Assembly (NCBI GenBank): GCA_002307215.1
Contig: DBTU01000034.1
Span: 1-6,538, forward strand
Length of the DNA stretch: 6,538 nt
Reading direction: 5' to 3'
DNA from: Lachnoclostridium sp. UBA1308
GTDB lineage: Bacteria; Bacillota; Clostridia; Lachnospirales; Lachnospiraceae
Positions 1-6,190 of this stretch are shown here, piece by piece. Below the pieces are notes generated by a model. It saw only the letters and a program-made list of their open reading frames with translations. It searched no databases and was not told the DNA's origin. A program made the translations under genes and the position numbers. Positions within the stretch are counted from its first letter, which is position 1; every line of letters begins with the position of its first letter.

Positions 1-54
1 GCCGCTCTTGCAATTCGTGAGTCTATTTACCTCTTTTGGTTTTTATTATATTTC

Positions 55-462
55 TTACTCCAATGCGTTCTCTACTGCCTTCAATACTGCTTTACTCGAT
101 ACTGTTGCTCCCGATATCACATCCACATCTGTATTTTGTGATGCTTTCACTTCATCAATGAGTTGATCTGATGTCTTCTCTTTCATAAATAGTACCGGCT
201 TTTTAATCTCGATGCCTGTTATTATATGATCCTTAACCGTTACTTCCACCTTGTTACTAAAGCGAAAGCCCTCATAGCTACCGGCATATGCACCATCAGC
301 AATACTTTCCAAATTTACTACCTGAATGGAAAGATTATTAGTCTTTTCTTTCCCCATGAACAGAAAAACACAAAACCCCGCAAATCCAAGCACCAGGACA
401 GCCAATACTATTGCAACTATTTTTAATGTTTTTTTCACAACTTTAATTGCTGTTTTCTTCAT
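55..462 (-). CDS. Small membrane-anchored FMN-binding domain protein
   Basis: A 135-residue protein with a Lys-rich N-terminus, one hydrophobic segment (about residues 13-36) and then one FMN_bind domain (about 52-134), which probably faces the outside of the membrane. The domain opens with a DGAYAGSYEGF segment and ends with D114-V-I-S-G-A-T120. This fits the Dxx[ST]GAT motif in which ApbE attaches FMN covalently to the last Thr, so T120 is the predicted flavin site. Family members act in extracytoplasmic electron transfer; the partner here is unknown and no apbE lies in the window. The start at 462 is chosen because an AAGGAGGC ribosome site (471-478, minus strand) lies 8 nt upstream. An in-frame ATG at 522 would add 20 residues but lacks a comparable site and breaks the anchor topology. 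The gene is transcribed divergently from the tetR-like gene, from an operator-controlled promoter. The family is clear; the physiological role is not. Confidence 0.88.
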   Translation of the reverse strand: MKKTAIKVVKKTLKIVAIVLAVLVLGFAGFCVFLFMGKEKTNNLSIQVVNLESIADGAYAGSYEGFRFSNKVEVTVKDHIITGIEIKKPVLFMKEKTSDQLIDEVKASQNTDVDVISGATVSSKAVLKAVENALE

Positions 463-470
463 ATTAATAT

Positions 471-478
471 GCCTCCTT
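471..478 (-). promoter_or_regulatory. Ribosome binding site that fixes the FMN-binding protein start
   Basis: On the minus strand this reads AAGGAGGC and ends 8 nt before the ATG at 462. It supports the 135-residue form over the longer in-frame start at 522. Confidence 0.85.
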
Positions 479-574
479 AATTTCATTGTTTTTATCGAGT
501 GTAATGGTATAACACAATTCAATTAATCCACTACATATCAAATTAATAATTTTTTGATAATCTATTTACTTCAA

Positions 575-589
575 ACTAACAACGTTAGC
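575..589. promoter_or_regulatory. Putative TetR-family operator O2, near the start of the leftward transcript
   Basis: CTAAC-AAC-GTTAG (576-588) is an inverted repeat with 5-bp arms and a 3-bp centre. Read on the minus strand over 15 bp, it matches the neighbouring operator core ACTAACATTGTTAGT at 13 positions. Its centre is 24 bp from that of O1. It lies just downstream of the leftward -10 box, over the expected transcription start, where a bound repressor would block initiation. That the linked TetR protein binds here is inferred. Confidence 0.7.
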
Positions 590-591
590 TT

Positions 592-620
592 AATATAAAC
601 TAACATTGTTAGTCTGTCAA
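592..620 (-). promoter_or_regulatory. Sigma-A type promoter of the FMN-binding gene
   Basis: On the minus strand, a consensus -35 TTGACA (620-615) is followed by a 17-bp spacer and a -10 TATATT (597-592, five of six consensus bases). The expected start is near 585, giving a leader of about 120 nt before the ATG at 462. The whole spacer apart from one base at each end is operator O1, so regulator binding would occlude RNA polymerase. Confidence 0.8.
599..613. promoter_or_regulatory. Putative TetR-family operator O1, perfect 15-bp palindrome
   Basis: ACTAAC-ATT-GTTAGT is a perfect inverted repeat with 6-bp arms. It fills the spacer of the leftward promoter, one base after the -35 box and one base before the -10 box. 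It is the best of the three copies in this intergenic region and the likely highest-affinity site of the adjacent TetR-family protein (inferred). Confidence 0.8.
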
Positions 621-737
621 GATGATTTTTAAATTACGTAAAAATCCTTATATATCACCCCACAACTTTATACTCTTTATATATTACATCAAAGAATAGA
701 AACGCCTCTGTAGACAGATAAATCGAATTGCTTATGC

Positions 738-766
738 TTGACAAACTAACATTGTTCGTACATCAT
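738..766 (+). promoter_or_regulatory. Promoter of the tetR-permease-amidohydrolase operon
   Basis: A consensus -35 TTGACA (738-743) is followed, after 17 bp, by CATCAT (761-766), a weak -10 with four of six consensus bases. The spacer holds operator O3 in the same register as in the divergent promoter: -35, one base, operator, one base, -10. The shared layout supports this choice of -10 over the AT-rich stretch at 770-780, which is too far from the -35. The leader would be about 55-60 nt. Confidence 0.7.
745..759. promoter_or_regulatory. Putative TetR-family operator O3, autoregulatory
   Basis: ACTAAC-ATT-GTTCGT matches O1 at 14 of 15 bases, with one arm mismatch. Lying within the -35/-10 spacer of the tetR promoter, it points to autorepression of the operon. 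The imperfect arm may make it a weaker site than O1. Confidence 0.75.
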
Positions 767-830
767 TGAAATATATAAAACTTACGCGTTTCTGTTTTCA
801 ACATTTTCATTTTAGGGAGGCCTTATATTA

Positions 831-1433
831 ATGAACAAAGGAAATAATAAAGAGAAGATATTTCAAGTTGCAATCAAACTGTTTGCACAAAAGGGGTATC
901 AGAATGTATCCATGCGGGAAATAGCAACCGAGGTCGATATTAAAGCCTCTTCTATCTATAATCATTATTCCCGTAAGGAAGCCTTACTTGACGTGATTGT
1001 TGATTATTTTAGCAATGAGATTCAGAAAGAAATCTATCAGGCTTATGATATTACTGAGGATATAGACGCACGTGCCTATATTGAAAAAGTCATCCAGACA
1101 AATGATCGTTTCTTTCATTCGCCGGTCAATAATGACATCGGCAAGATTATTTTTCAAGAGCAATTTCATAATGAGAAAATTCAGCGTGTATTATTGGAAG
1201 AATTAATACAACGTCCTCGCACTATATATGCCCGTCATTTTGAAATGCTTATGAAGCGAGGTCATCTGCGTACCATGAACCCAACCATGCTGGCAATTGA
1301 ATATCATGCATACTTCATATATCGCTTTTATGAAAATAGTTTAACCACGGATTATTCACAAATTGATTTTGATAAAATAAAGCTTGAGCAGGACGAGCAT
1401 GTTAGACTTTTTCTTGAAAACAATAGCATATAG
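831..1433 (+). CDS. TetR/AcrR-family transcriptional regulator
   Basis: A 200-residue protein of normal TetR length. The N-terminal DNA-binding domain covers about residues 7-55: a first helix with KIFQVAIKLFAQKGY, then the helix-turn-helix with S27-M-R-E-I-A-TEVDIKASSIYNHY and the usual K49-E-A-LL after it. The remainder is the variable all-helical ligand-binding and dimerisation region, which gives no clue to the ligand. The start has an AGGGAGG site (814-820) with a 10-nt gap. It is the first gene of an operon with the permease (27-bp gap) and the amidohydrolase, and is divergent from the FMN-binding gene. Three palindromic sites sit in the two facing promoters, so it most likely represses both itself with its operon and the flavoprotein gene until an effector binds. 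The effector may be a substrate or product of the operon (inference). Confidence 0.93.
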   Translation: MNKGNNKEKIFQVAIKLFAQKGYQNVSMREIATEVDIKASSIYNHYSRKEALLDVIVDYFSNEIQKEIYQAYDITEDIDARAYIEKVIQTNDRFFHSPVNNDIGKIIFQEQFHNEKIQRVLLEELIQRPRTIYARHFEMLMKRGHLRTMNPTMLAIEYHAYFIYRFYENSLTTDYSQIDFDKIKLEQDEHVRLFLENNSI

Positions 1434-1460
1434 AAAAACGTACAAAGGAGAAAAGCTGCA

Positions 1461-2600
1461 ATGGAAACAAAGAAATTATCCTTATTCGAAGCCTCATGTA
1501 TCATAACCGGATATGGGGTTGGAAGTGGAATTATGGCTGTTCCGTTTCTTGTGTCAAAGACTAACATTGTTTCAGCCTTTATCATCATTTTTACTGCTTA
1601 CTTTATAAGCCTTCTGCTCCATTTTATGATTGCAGAGATATGCTCCGTGGAAGGTAACGGACAGATCGTTGAAATTTATGATAAATATCTTTTTAAAGGT
1701 AGAAAGATTATCACTTGGTGCCTTTTCGGAATTCTCACTCTGGTATTTATCACAAACCTATCCGTATACATTAACGGTGCCTCTGACATCATTTCTTCTC
1801 TAATCGGATTAAATCCGTTCCTAGGCAAGGTACTATTTTATTTATTCGCTGCTTTCGTTGTCGCTTTTGGATTAAAAATTCTGGGCTTATGTGAAAAGTA
1901 TGCTGTTCTGGTATTGATGCTGCTATATCTTATATTTATTATATTTTCGGCTTTTGCAGGTATGCATTCGATAACGCTGAAGGAAAATCATTGGATATCC
2001 AATCTTTCCTTGTTCGGGATTGTCATGTTCTGCTTTGCCTCCTTCTTCTCAATTCCACAAGCAGCAAAAGGTCTTCACTGGAACAGGCGGCTGATCGGAA
2101 AGTCAGTTGTTATCGGTATGGGCATAAATCTAATATTTATTATCATCACAGTCATTACTACACTACTTATTTCCAAAAGAATAACTGAAGTTGCAATTAT
2201 TGGCTGGTCTGAAGCACTTGGCCCCTGGGCGAATATCCTTGGCTCTGTTATTATTCTCCTTGCCATGCTAACAAGCTATTGGTCCATTTCCTTTGCCATG
2301 TCAAACATCATTGAAGAACGGGTTCACCACTCCCTTCCCATCGTCTGCTGGCTTCTGGCAACTGTTCCATCCTTTCTGCTCTCGCTATTAAATATAGGTG
2401 GATTTATTGAATATATGGAACTGGCTGCCGGAGGAATCGGTCTGCTGGTCGCACTAACGATTGTCCCGGTTTACCGATCGTTTAAAAAAAGCCCGGATTA
2501 TGAAAACCGAGGCTGGAGCATGGGACGCCTGAGTAATGGAGCATTTCAACTCATTGTAATCATTGCATACGGACTCATGACCGTGAGTGTATTCTTATAA
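1461..2600 (+). CDS. APC-superfamily amino acid permease-like transporter (11 TM)
   Basis: A 379-residue integral membrane protein with about 11 hydrophobic helices, near residues 10-30, 36-56, 83-104, 122-143, 146-166, 180-200, 213-236, 255-280, 290-312, 318-338 and 360-378. Helix 1 contains GYGVGSGIMAVPF (17-29), the Gly-rich unwound segment that marks substrate and ion binding in the amino acid-polyamine-organocation fold. Length and helix number fit the HAAAP/AAAP branch (aromatic or hydroxy amino acid permeases), usually ion-coupled importers; that branch assignment is from overall resemblance only. An AAAGGAG site (1444-1450) with a 10-nt gap supports the start. It sits between the TetR gene and the hydrolase, so import of an amino-acid-like or N-substituted compound for hydrolysis is the simplest model, although export of a product is possible. 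The substrate is not known. Confidence 0.85.
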   Translation: METKKLSLFEASCIITGYGVGSGIMAVPFLVSKTNIVSAFIIIFTAYFISLLLHFMIAEICSVEGNGQIVEIYDKYLFKGRKIITWCLFGILTLVFITNLSVYINGASDIISSLIGLNPFLGKVLFYLFAAFVVAFGLKILGLCEKYAVLVLMLLYLIFIIFSAFAGMHSITLKENHWISNLSLFGIVMFCFASFFSIPQAAKGLHWNRRLIGKSVVIGMGINLIFIIITVITTLLISKRITEVAIIGWSEALGPWANILGSVIILLAMLTSYWSISFAMSNIIEERVHHSLPIVCWLLATVPSFLLSLLNIGGFIEYMELAAGGIGLLVALTIVPVYRSFKKSPDYENRGWSMGRLSNGAFQLIVIIAYGLMTVSVFL

Positions 2601-2615
2601 GAATGGAGGAAGAAT

Positions 2616-4181
2616 ATGAAAATATATCATGGGAAGATAATTACCTGCGATAGCGAAAACCATAAATATAATTATCTGATTGAAGATAATGGCCGAATAC
2701 TATTTGTCGGAGATCATCTACCGGAGGAATATCGGCTAGTTCCAATGTTTGAACTGGGGCAACGAGTTCTCATGCCCTCCTTCGTAGATTCCCACATACA
2801 TTTTCTGTCGTATACAGTTATAAATCGTTCCGCAAAGCTTTACGAGGCCGACAGTTTAGAGGCGGTCTGCCGGATACTTTCCGATTATGCGGCGAACAAC
2901 CGAACCGGCGCAGTTCTCGCCTTCGGAATAACTCCGACAAATCTAATGGAGAAAAGACAGATTACTCGTAAAGAGCTGGATGCGGTTATCTCGAACAGAC
3001 CGGCCGTGGTAACCAGAAATGACGGACATTCGGGAGTTGTTAACTCCTATCTTCTTAAGAGACTTCCCAAAACAATTGCATCAAAACGTGGGTTTAATGC
3101 AGACAGTGGAGAGATGAAGCAAGAAGCCTTCTATTCATTGGTAGATTATATTCCTTCCCTTTTATCGCCCTTTGATATTCTGAAAAGCCTACAGTCCGGA
3201 TATGATGCCATGATTAAAAAAGGGTTTGGTATGATGCACACTTGTACCGGCACAGGCTTTTTTCGGGATCTGGATGTGGATCTGGAACGTTGGTTGGGAA
3301 GAGGGCAGAAAAGCGGTTTTCAAACCCGTGTATTTTTTCAGACCTTTGAAAGCGGCAAAGTAGTTAAGAGAAAGCTCCCTAGATTAGGTGGATGCTTTGC
3401 GACAGCTCTTGACGGAAGCATGGGCTCACGGGATGCTGCATTTATAGATCCGTATGAGGGCACCACTGATTATCGCGGAATTCTATATTACAAAGATGAG
3501 GAGGTTATTCGTTTTTGTAAAGAAGCAAATCGAAAGGGGCTTCAGATTGAAATGCATGCAATCGGTGACGCTGCCTTTCGTCAGGCCGTGCAGGCTCTAA
3601 AAGCAGCACTTGAGGATTTCCCCAGAGCCGATCACCGACATGGTATCATTCATGGGGATATGCCTACTGAGGAGGGGATTATGCTTTGTAGCGAACTGGG
3701 CATACAGATACTGACACAGTTTGCCTTTATCAGTGAAGATAATTCGAGTGCGTTGTTTGCCGAAGAACTGGTCGGTAACCGCATAGAGCGCATGTCCCCC
3801 TACCGAAGGTACCTAAACGAGGGCATTATGTTTTCTAATGGTTCGGATGCCCCTGTCACCATGCCCAATCCCTTCGCCTGGATACAAAAGGCTGTAAATA
3901 ATTACGATACCATGAACCGTCTGACGCTGGATGAGGCACTACGAATTACTACATATAATGGATGTTGGTCCTCCTTTGATGAAAAGGATCGCGGCAGCCT
4001 TGAGGAAGGTAAAATCGCAGACATGATACTGATATCCAATGATCCTTTTGCGGTTGAGACAGACCAAATAGGAACTATCAAGGTCGAGCAAACCTTCTTA
4101 ATGGGAAAATCATATGAAGGAAATAACAGCACTGCTGTCGGTACTTTATTGAAGGGTATGTTAAGTAGGAAAAAGATATGA
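2616..4181 (+). CDS. Amidohydrolase family protein (Amidohydro_3, YtcJ-like)
   Basis: A 521-residue metal-dependent hydrolase of the amidohydrolase superfamily, without signal peptide, so probably cytoplasmic. A short N-terminal beta segment leads into the TIM barrel with the metal motif D58-S-H60-I-H62. Further family motifs are DGHSG (136-140), DGSMGSRDAAF (266-276), HAIGD (314-318), RHGIIHGD (341-348) and GSDAPV (409-414), in which D411 is the likely catalytic Asp. The C-terminal EEGKIADMILIS (463-474) closes the beta-sandwich. Members cleave amide, formamide or similar C-N bonds (N-substituted formamide deformylase is one), but most are uncharacterised. The usual family motif RxxIEHA here reads RHGIIHG, with Ile345 in place of the Glu before the His, suggesting a distinct subgroup. 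A TGGAGGA site with a 5-nt gap and only 15 bp from the permease stop indicate co-transcription. The substrate cannot be assigned. Confidence 0.88.
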   Translation: MKIYHGKIITCDSENHKYNYLIEDNGRILFVGDHLPEEYRLVPMFELGQRVLMPSFVDSHIHFLSYTVINRSAKLYEADSLEAVCRILSDYAANNRTGAVLAFGITPTNLMEKRQITRKELDAVISNRPAVVTRNDGHSGVVNSYLLKRLPKTIASKRGFNADSGEMKQEAFYSLVDYIPSLLSPFDILKSLQSGYDAMIKKGFGMMHTCTGTGFFRDLDVDLERWLGRGQKSGFQTRVFFQTFESGKVVKRKLPRLGGCFATALDGSMGSRDAAFIDPYEGTTDYRGILYYKDEEVIRFCKEANRKGLQIEMHAIGDAAFRQAVQALKAALEDFPRADHRHGIIHGDMPTEEGIMLCSELGIQILTQFAFISEDNSSALFAEELVGNRIERMSPYRRYLNEGIMFSNGSDAPVTMPNPFAWIQKAVNNYDTMNRLTLDEALRITTYNGCWSSFDEKDRGSLEEGKIADMILISNDPFAVETDQIGTIKVEQTFLMGKSYEGNNSTAVGTLLKGMLSRKKI

Positions 4182-4249
4182 CTCATGTTTTTTGTATTAT
4201 AACACCGTCTATTTGTTAATACTTTAATATGGTAATGTATTATTCGATA

Positions 4250-4255
4250 TATAAT
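4250..4255 (+). promoter_or_regulatory. Possible -10 element of a gapN promoter
   Basis: The 114-bp gap before gapN contains a perfect TATAAT about 40 bp upstream of the start codon. No good -35 box is seen 16-18 bp before it (the best is ATATGG at 4227-4232), and there is no TG extension. The gap length together with the TATAAT suggests separate transcription of gapN, but the promoter is weakly supported. No clear intrinsic terminator for the upstream operon is seen in the gap. Confidence 0.35.
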
Positions 4256-4295
4256 ATCTGACAATATAAAAATAAAACATAAAGGGGTAAACAAA

Positions 4296-5750
4296 ATGTT
4301 TGAGAGAATCCATAAGGGTAATGTTTATTTCAATTTAGTCAATGGTGAATGGGTCGAGTGCTTAAGCAAAAAGTCCCTCGAGATATTTTCACCTGTCGAT
4401 AACAGTCTGGTAGGCAAAACACAGCTTTTGTCCAGGGAAGAAATCGATGATATTATAATGAACTCAAAGCAAGCTCAGAAAGCATGGCGGGATACCCCGC
4501 TGAGTCAGCGTGCAAAAATACTGGAACGTGCTGCCGACATACTGGAAGAAAACATAGAGTTATTGTCCAAAATACTTGAAACAGAGATTGCCAAGGACAC
4601 AGATTCAGCAGTATCCGAGGTGAAAAGGACTGCTGACTTCATTCGCTTCACCGCAAATGAAGGAATGCATGTACAGAGTGAAGCCATCGGTGCTGAGCAG
4701 TTTCCCGGTTTTAAGAAAAACAAAATCTCTTATGTTGCAAGAATACCGCTCGGTATCGTTCTGGCTATATCTCCCTTTAATTATCCAATCAATCTGACCG
4801 CATCAAAGGTAGCCCCGGCTCTTATTGCGGGAAACAGTGTCATCTTAAAGCCACCGACTCAAGGTGCAATCAGTGCTCTCTATCTCGCAGAGGTATTTCA
4901 TCAGGCCGGTCTTCCTGCCGGGATATTAAATACCGTAACCGGAAGGGGTTCAGAAATCGGTGATTATCTGATTACACATAAAGAAATTAATTTTATTAAT
5001 TTTACAGGAAGCACTGTAGTTGGTAGGCATATCGCACAGATTGCAGGTATGGTACCAATGCTTATGGAACTGGGGGGTAAAGATGCTGCGATTGTTTTAG
5101 AGGATGCGGATTTATCTATGACCGCCAAAAACATAGTTGCCGGTGCTTACAGCTATTCCGGACAAAGATGTACCGCCGTAAAGAGAATACTTGTTATGAA
5201 TGCCATTGCTGATCAATTGGTTGAATTGATTGAGGAGGAAATAAAACTGCTCAAGGTAGGAAATCCAGCGAAAGGAATTCAAATTACACCCCTAATCAGT
5301 ACTCAGGCTGCAGATTTTGTTGAAGAGTTGATAAAAGAGTCCGTGGAAAAGGGAGCGAAAATAGTCATTGGAAATAGGCGAGAAGGCAATCTGCTATATC
5401 CGACTTTAATTGATTATGTAACCACTGATATGAGACTTGCCTGGGAGGAACCTTTCGGACCTGTTCTACCCATCCTCCGCGTAAATGATATCGAGGAGGC
5501 GATTGATATTGCCAATCGTTCCGAATACGGTCTTCAGTCCTCTGTCTTTACTAAGAATATCGATCTGGCCTTTATGATTGCCAACAGGCTGGAGGTAGGA
5601 ACTGTACAAATCAACAATAAAACCGAACGCGGCCCTGATCATTTTCCGTTTCTGGGAGTCAAGTCCTCCGGTATGGGAACTCAGGGCATCCGTTACAGTG
5701 TAGAGGCAATGAGCCGGCCGAAGGCTATTGTCATTAATTTAAATTCATAG
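4296..5750 (+). CDS. gapN: NADP-dependent non-phosphorylating glyceraldehyde-3-phosphate dehydrogenase
   Basis: A 484-residue aldehyde dehydrogenase superfamily enzyme that oxidises glyceraldehyde 3-phosphate directly to 3-phosphoglycerate and makes NADPH, bypassing the ATP-forming step of glycolysis. Visible catalytic residues are N162 (ISPFNYP), E258 (MELGGKD) and C292 (SGQRCTAV). Cofactor contacts include K185-P-P-T188 and the FTGST segment (236-240). Compared from memory with Streptococcus mutans GapN, the substrate-phosphate residues R103, Y155, R283 and R437 correspond to R111, Y163, R291 and R445 with a constant offset of eight. This argues for true GapN rather than a general aldehyde dehydrogenase. 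Long stretches such as AVSEVxRTA, TGRGSEIGDY, TTDMRLAWEEPFGPVLPI and VGTVxINNKT also match. The enzyme is cytoplasmic and normally a tetramer. An AAAGGGG site (4281-4287) with an 8-nt gap supports the start. It follows the hydrolase by 114 bp, so it may be an independent unit. Confidence 0.94.
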   Translation: MFERIHKGNVYFNLVNGEWVECLSKKSLEIFSPVDNSLVGKTQLLSREEIDDIIMNSKQAQKAWRDTPLSQRAKILERAADILEENIELLSKILETEIAKDTDSAVSEVKRTADFIRFTANEGMHVQSEAIGAEQFPGFKKNKISYVARIPLGIVLAISPFNYPINLTASKVAPALIAGNSVILKPPTQGAISALYLAEVFHQAGLPAGILNTVTGRGSEIGDYLITHKEINFINFTGSTVVGRHIAQIAGMVPMLMELGGKDAAIVLEDADLSMTAKNIVAGAYSYSGQRCTAVKRILVMNAIADQLVELIEEEIKLLKVGNPAKGIQITPLISTQAADFVEELIKESVEKGAKIVIGNRREGNLLYPTLIDYVTTDMRLAWEEPFGPVLPILRVNDIEEAIDIANRSEYGLQSSVFTKNIDLAFMIANRLEVGTVQINNKTERGPDHFPFLGVKSSGMGTQGIRYSVEAMSRPKAIVINLNS

Positions 5751-5778
5751 AAGAGCGGTAAAGCTTCTTTCTAGGAAC

Positions 5779-5960
5779 GGTATATTGACCGCATTAATCT
5801 ATTTTCATTCCGGTTATAACTTTCCGGTAATACTAAGCTTCCGGCTTGAAGTTTGTATAAGTCAGTCGGAGTGAAGCGACATTCATGTCGCGCACTCCTG
5901 AAATGTCCATCCATGGAAAGTTATAAAGTCATTCAAATAGTTTAACACGGTCAATGTACC
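5779..5960. repeat. Nested imperfect palindrome of ~182 bp (MITE-like element or structured RNA)
   Basis: Several inverted-repeat pairs lie inside one another. The outermost is GGTATATTGACCG (5779-5791) with CGGTCAATGTACC (5948-5960), complementary except for one position that would be a G-U pair in RNA. Next is TTAATCTATTT (5794-5804) with AAATAGTTTAA (5935-5945), one mismatch, then TTATAACTTTCC (5814-5825) with GGAAAGTTATAA (5915-5926), perfect over 12 bp. Within these are two separate hairpins: a weaker one at 5830-5858 (ATAC/GTAT and CTTC/GAAG) and a strong one at 5868-5898. The register is kept almost from end to end, as in a miniature inverted-repeat element or a folded transcript. No target-site duplication is obvious and no long T-run follows, so it is not a simple terminator, though it may stop or protect gapN mRNA. 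Confidence 0.65.
5868..5898. repeat. Strong stem-loop at the core of the palindrome
   Basis: GGAGTG (5868-5873) pairs with CACTCC (5893-5898), and GCGACA (5876-5881) pairs with TGTCGC (5886-5891). The loop is TTCA, and an asymmetric internal loop (AA against G) separates the stems. This makes 12 GC-rich base pairs in AT-rich surroundings. It resembles a REP-type hairpin; without a following T-run it is unlikely to be a standard intrinsic terminator. Confidence 0.7.
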
Positions 5961-6022
5961 TGTTGATATAAATTATGTGATTGCTTAATTCGTTCTTTTT
6001 CGAGGAGATTTTTTTATTTCTA

Positions 6023-6163
6023 TTATACGGTAATCTTGTAATAGCTCTCGAATACTTGGTTTAGATTGTATTTATCCAGTATTCTTGACCATAATCTTTC
6101 TGCTCTAAATAAAAATGTTTCTTCGACATTCTCAGTTCCCAGTTGTCGGCGGCGAAATGACAT
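6023..6163 (-). CDS. Small ORF of 46 residues, unknown, possibly a gene remnant
   Basis: The minus strand carries an ATG-to-TAA frame encoding 46 residues, beginning MSFRRRQLGTENVEE and ending ESYYKITV. The composition looks protein-like, being rich in Arg, Glu, Leu, Phe and Tyr with an amphipathic middle (FLFRAERLWSRILDKYNL). It starts 27 nt after the stop of the WYL-type gene on the same strand. No good ribosome site is present: only GGAG about 18 nt upstream and AAGG somewhat closer. An in-frame TAG lies four codons before the ATG, so any longer form is broken. No family is recognised. It could be a true small protein, the end of a decayed gene, or chance. Confidence 0.25.
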   Translation of the reverse strand: MSFRRRQLGTENVEETFLFRAERLWSRILDKYNLNQVFESYYKITV

Positions 6164-6190
6164 AGCAAAAATCTAACCTTACTCCATGTA

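Larger units (their letters stand above)
523..830. other. Divergent intergenic control region
   Basis: This 308-bp gap holds the two facing promoters and three operator copies listed separately. The stretch between the two -35 boxes (621-737) is AT-rich and holds no gene. It contains one 8-bp inverted repeat (624-631 with 639-646) of A/T-rich sequence whose significance is doubtful. Confidence 0.8.
5751..6190. other. Gene-poor region between gapN and the WYL-type gene
   Basis: This 440-bp stretch separates convergent genes. It holds the nested palindrome (5779-5960) and the doubtful small ORF (6023-6163). The 62 bp between them (5961-6022) are AT-rich and contain T-runs at 5996-6000 and 6010-6015, with no recognisable gene. 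No classic GC-hairpin-plus-T-run terminator is seen for either flanking gene. Confidence 0.7.

Noticed and set aside
1..54. Possible start of another minus-strand gene downstream of the FMN-binding gene (AGAGG followed by TTG)
   Set aside because: Spacing of about 15 nt is poor and only a few codons would lie in the window; not enough to call.
463..522. Longer N-terminus for the FMN-binding protein from the ATG at 522
   Set aside because: The extra 20 residues are not signal-like, and the strong AAGGAGG site serves the ATG at 462.
624..646. Inverted repeat GATTTTTA / TAAAAATC between the two promoters
   Set aside because: Almost entirely A/T with a 7-nt loop and no T-run after it; expected by chance in such AT-rich DNA and unlike the operator family.
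698..793. AGAAACGC (698-705) and GCGTTTCT (786-793) flanking the tetR promoter as a long-range inverted repeat
   Set aside because: Eight bases 80 bp apart with no supporting inner pairs; the left arm lies upstream of the predicted transcript, so no RNA structure is possible.
4194..4222. GTATTA/TAATAC hairpin as a terminator of the tetR operon
   Set aside because: Six A/T-rich pairs, a 17-nt loop and no downstream T-run; too weak.
3902..4294. Minus-strand 130-codon ORF overlapping the end of the amidohydrolase gene
   Set aside because: It lies antisense to a well-supported coding region, shows no recognisable domain, and its extension into the gap is low-complexity. Other overlapping frames were discarded for the same reason.
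5755..5792. GCGGT/ACCGC alternative hairpin that competes with the outer stem of the palindrome, as in an attenuator
   Set aside because: Only five pairs, with a long loop, and downstream of gapN there is no plus-strand gene for it to control.
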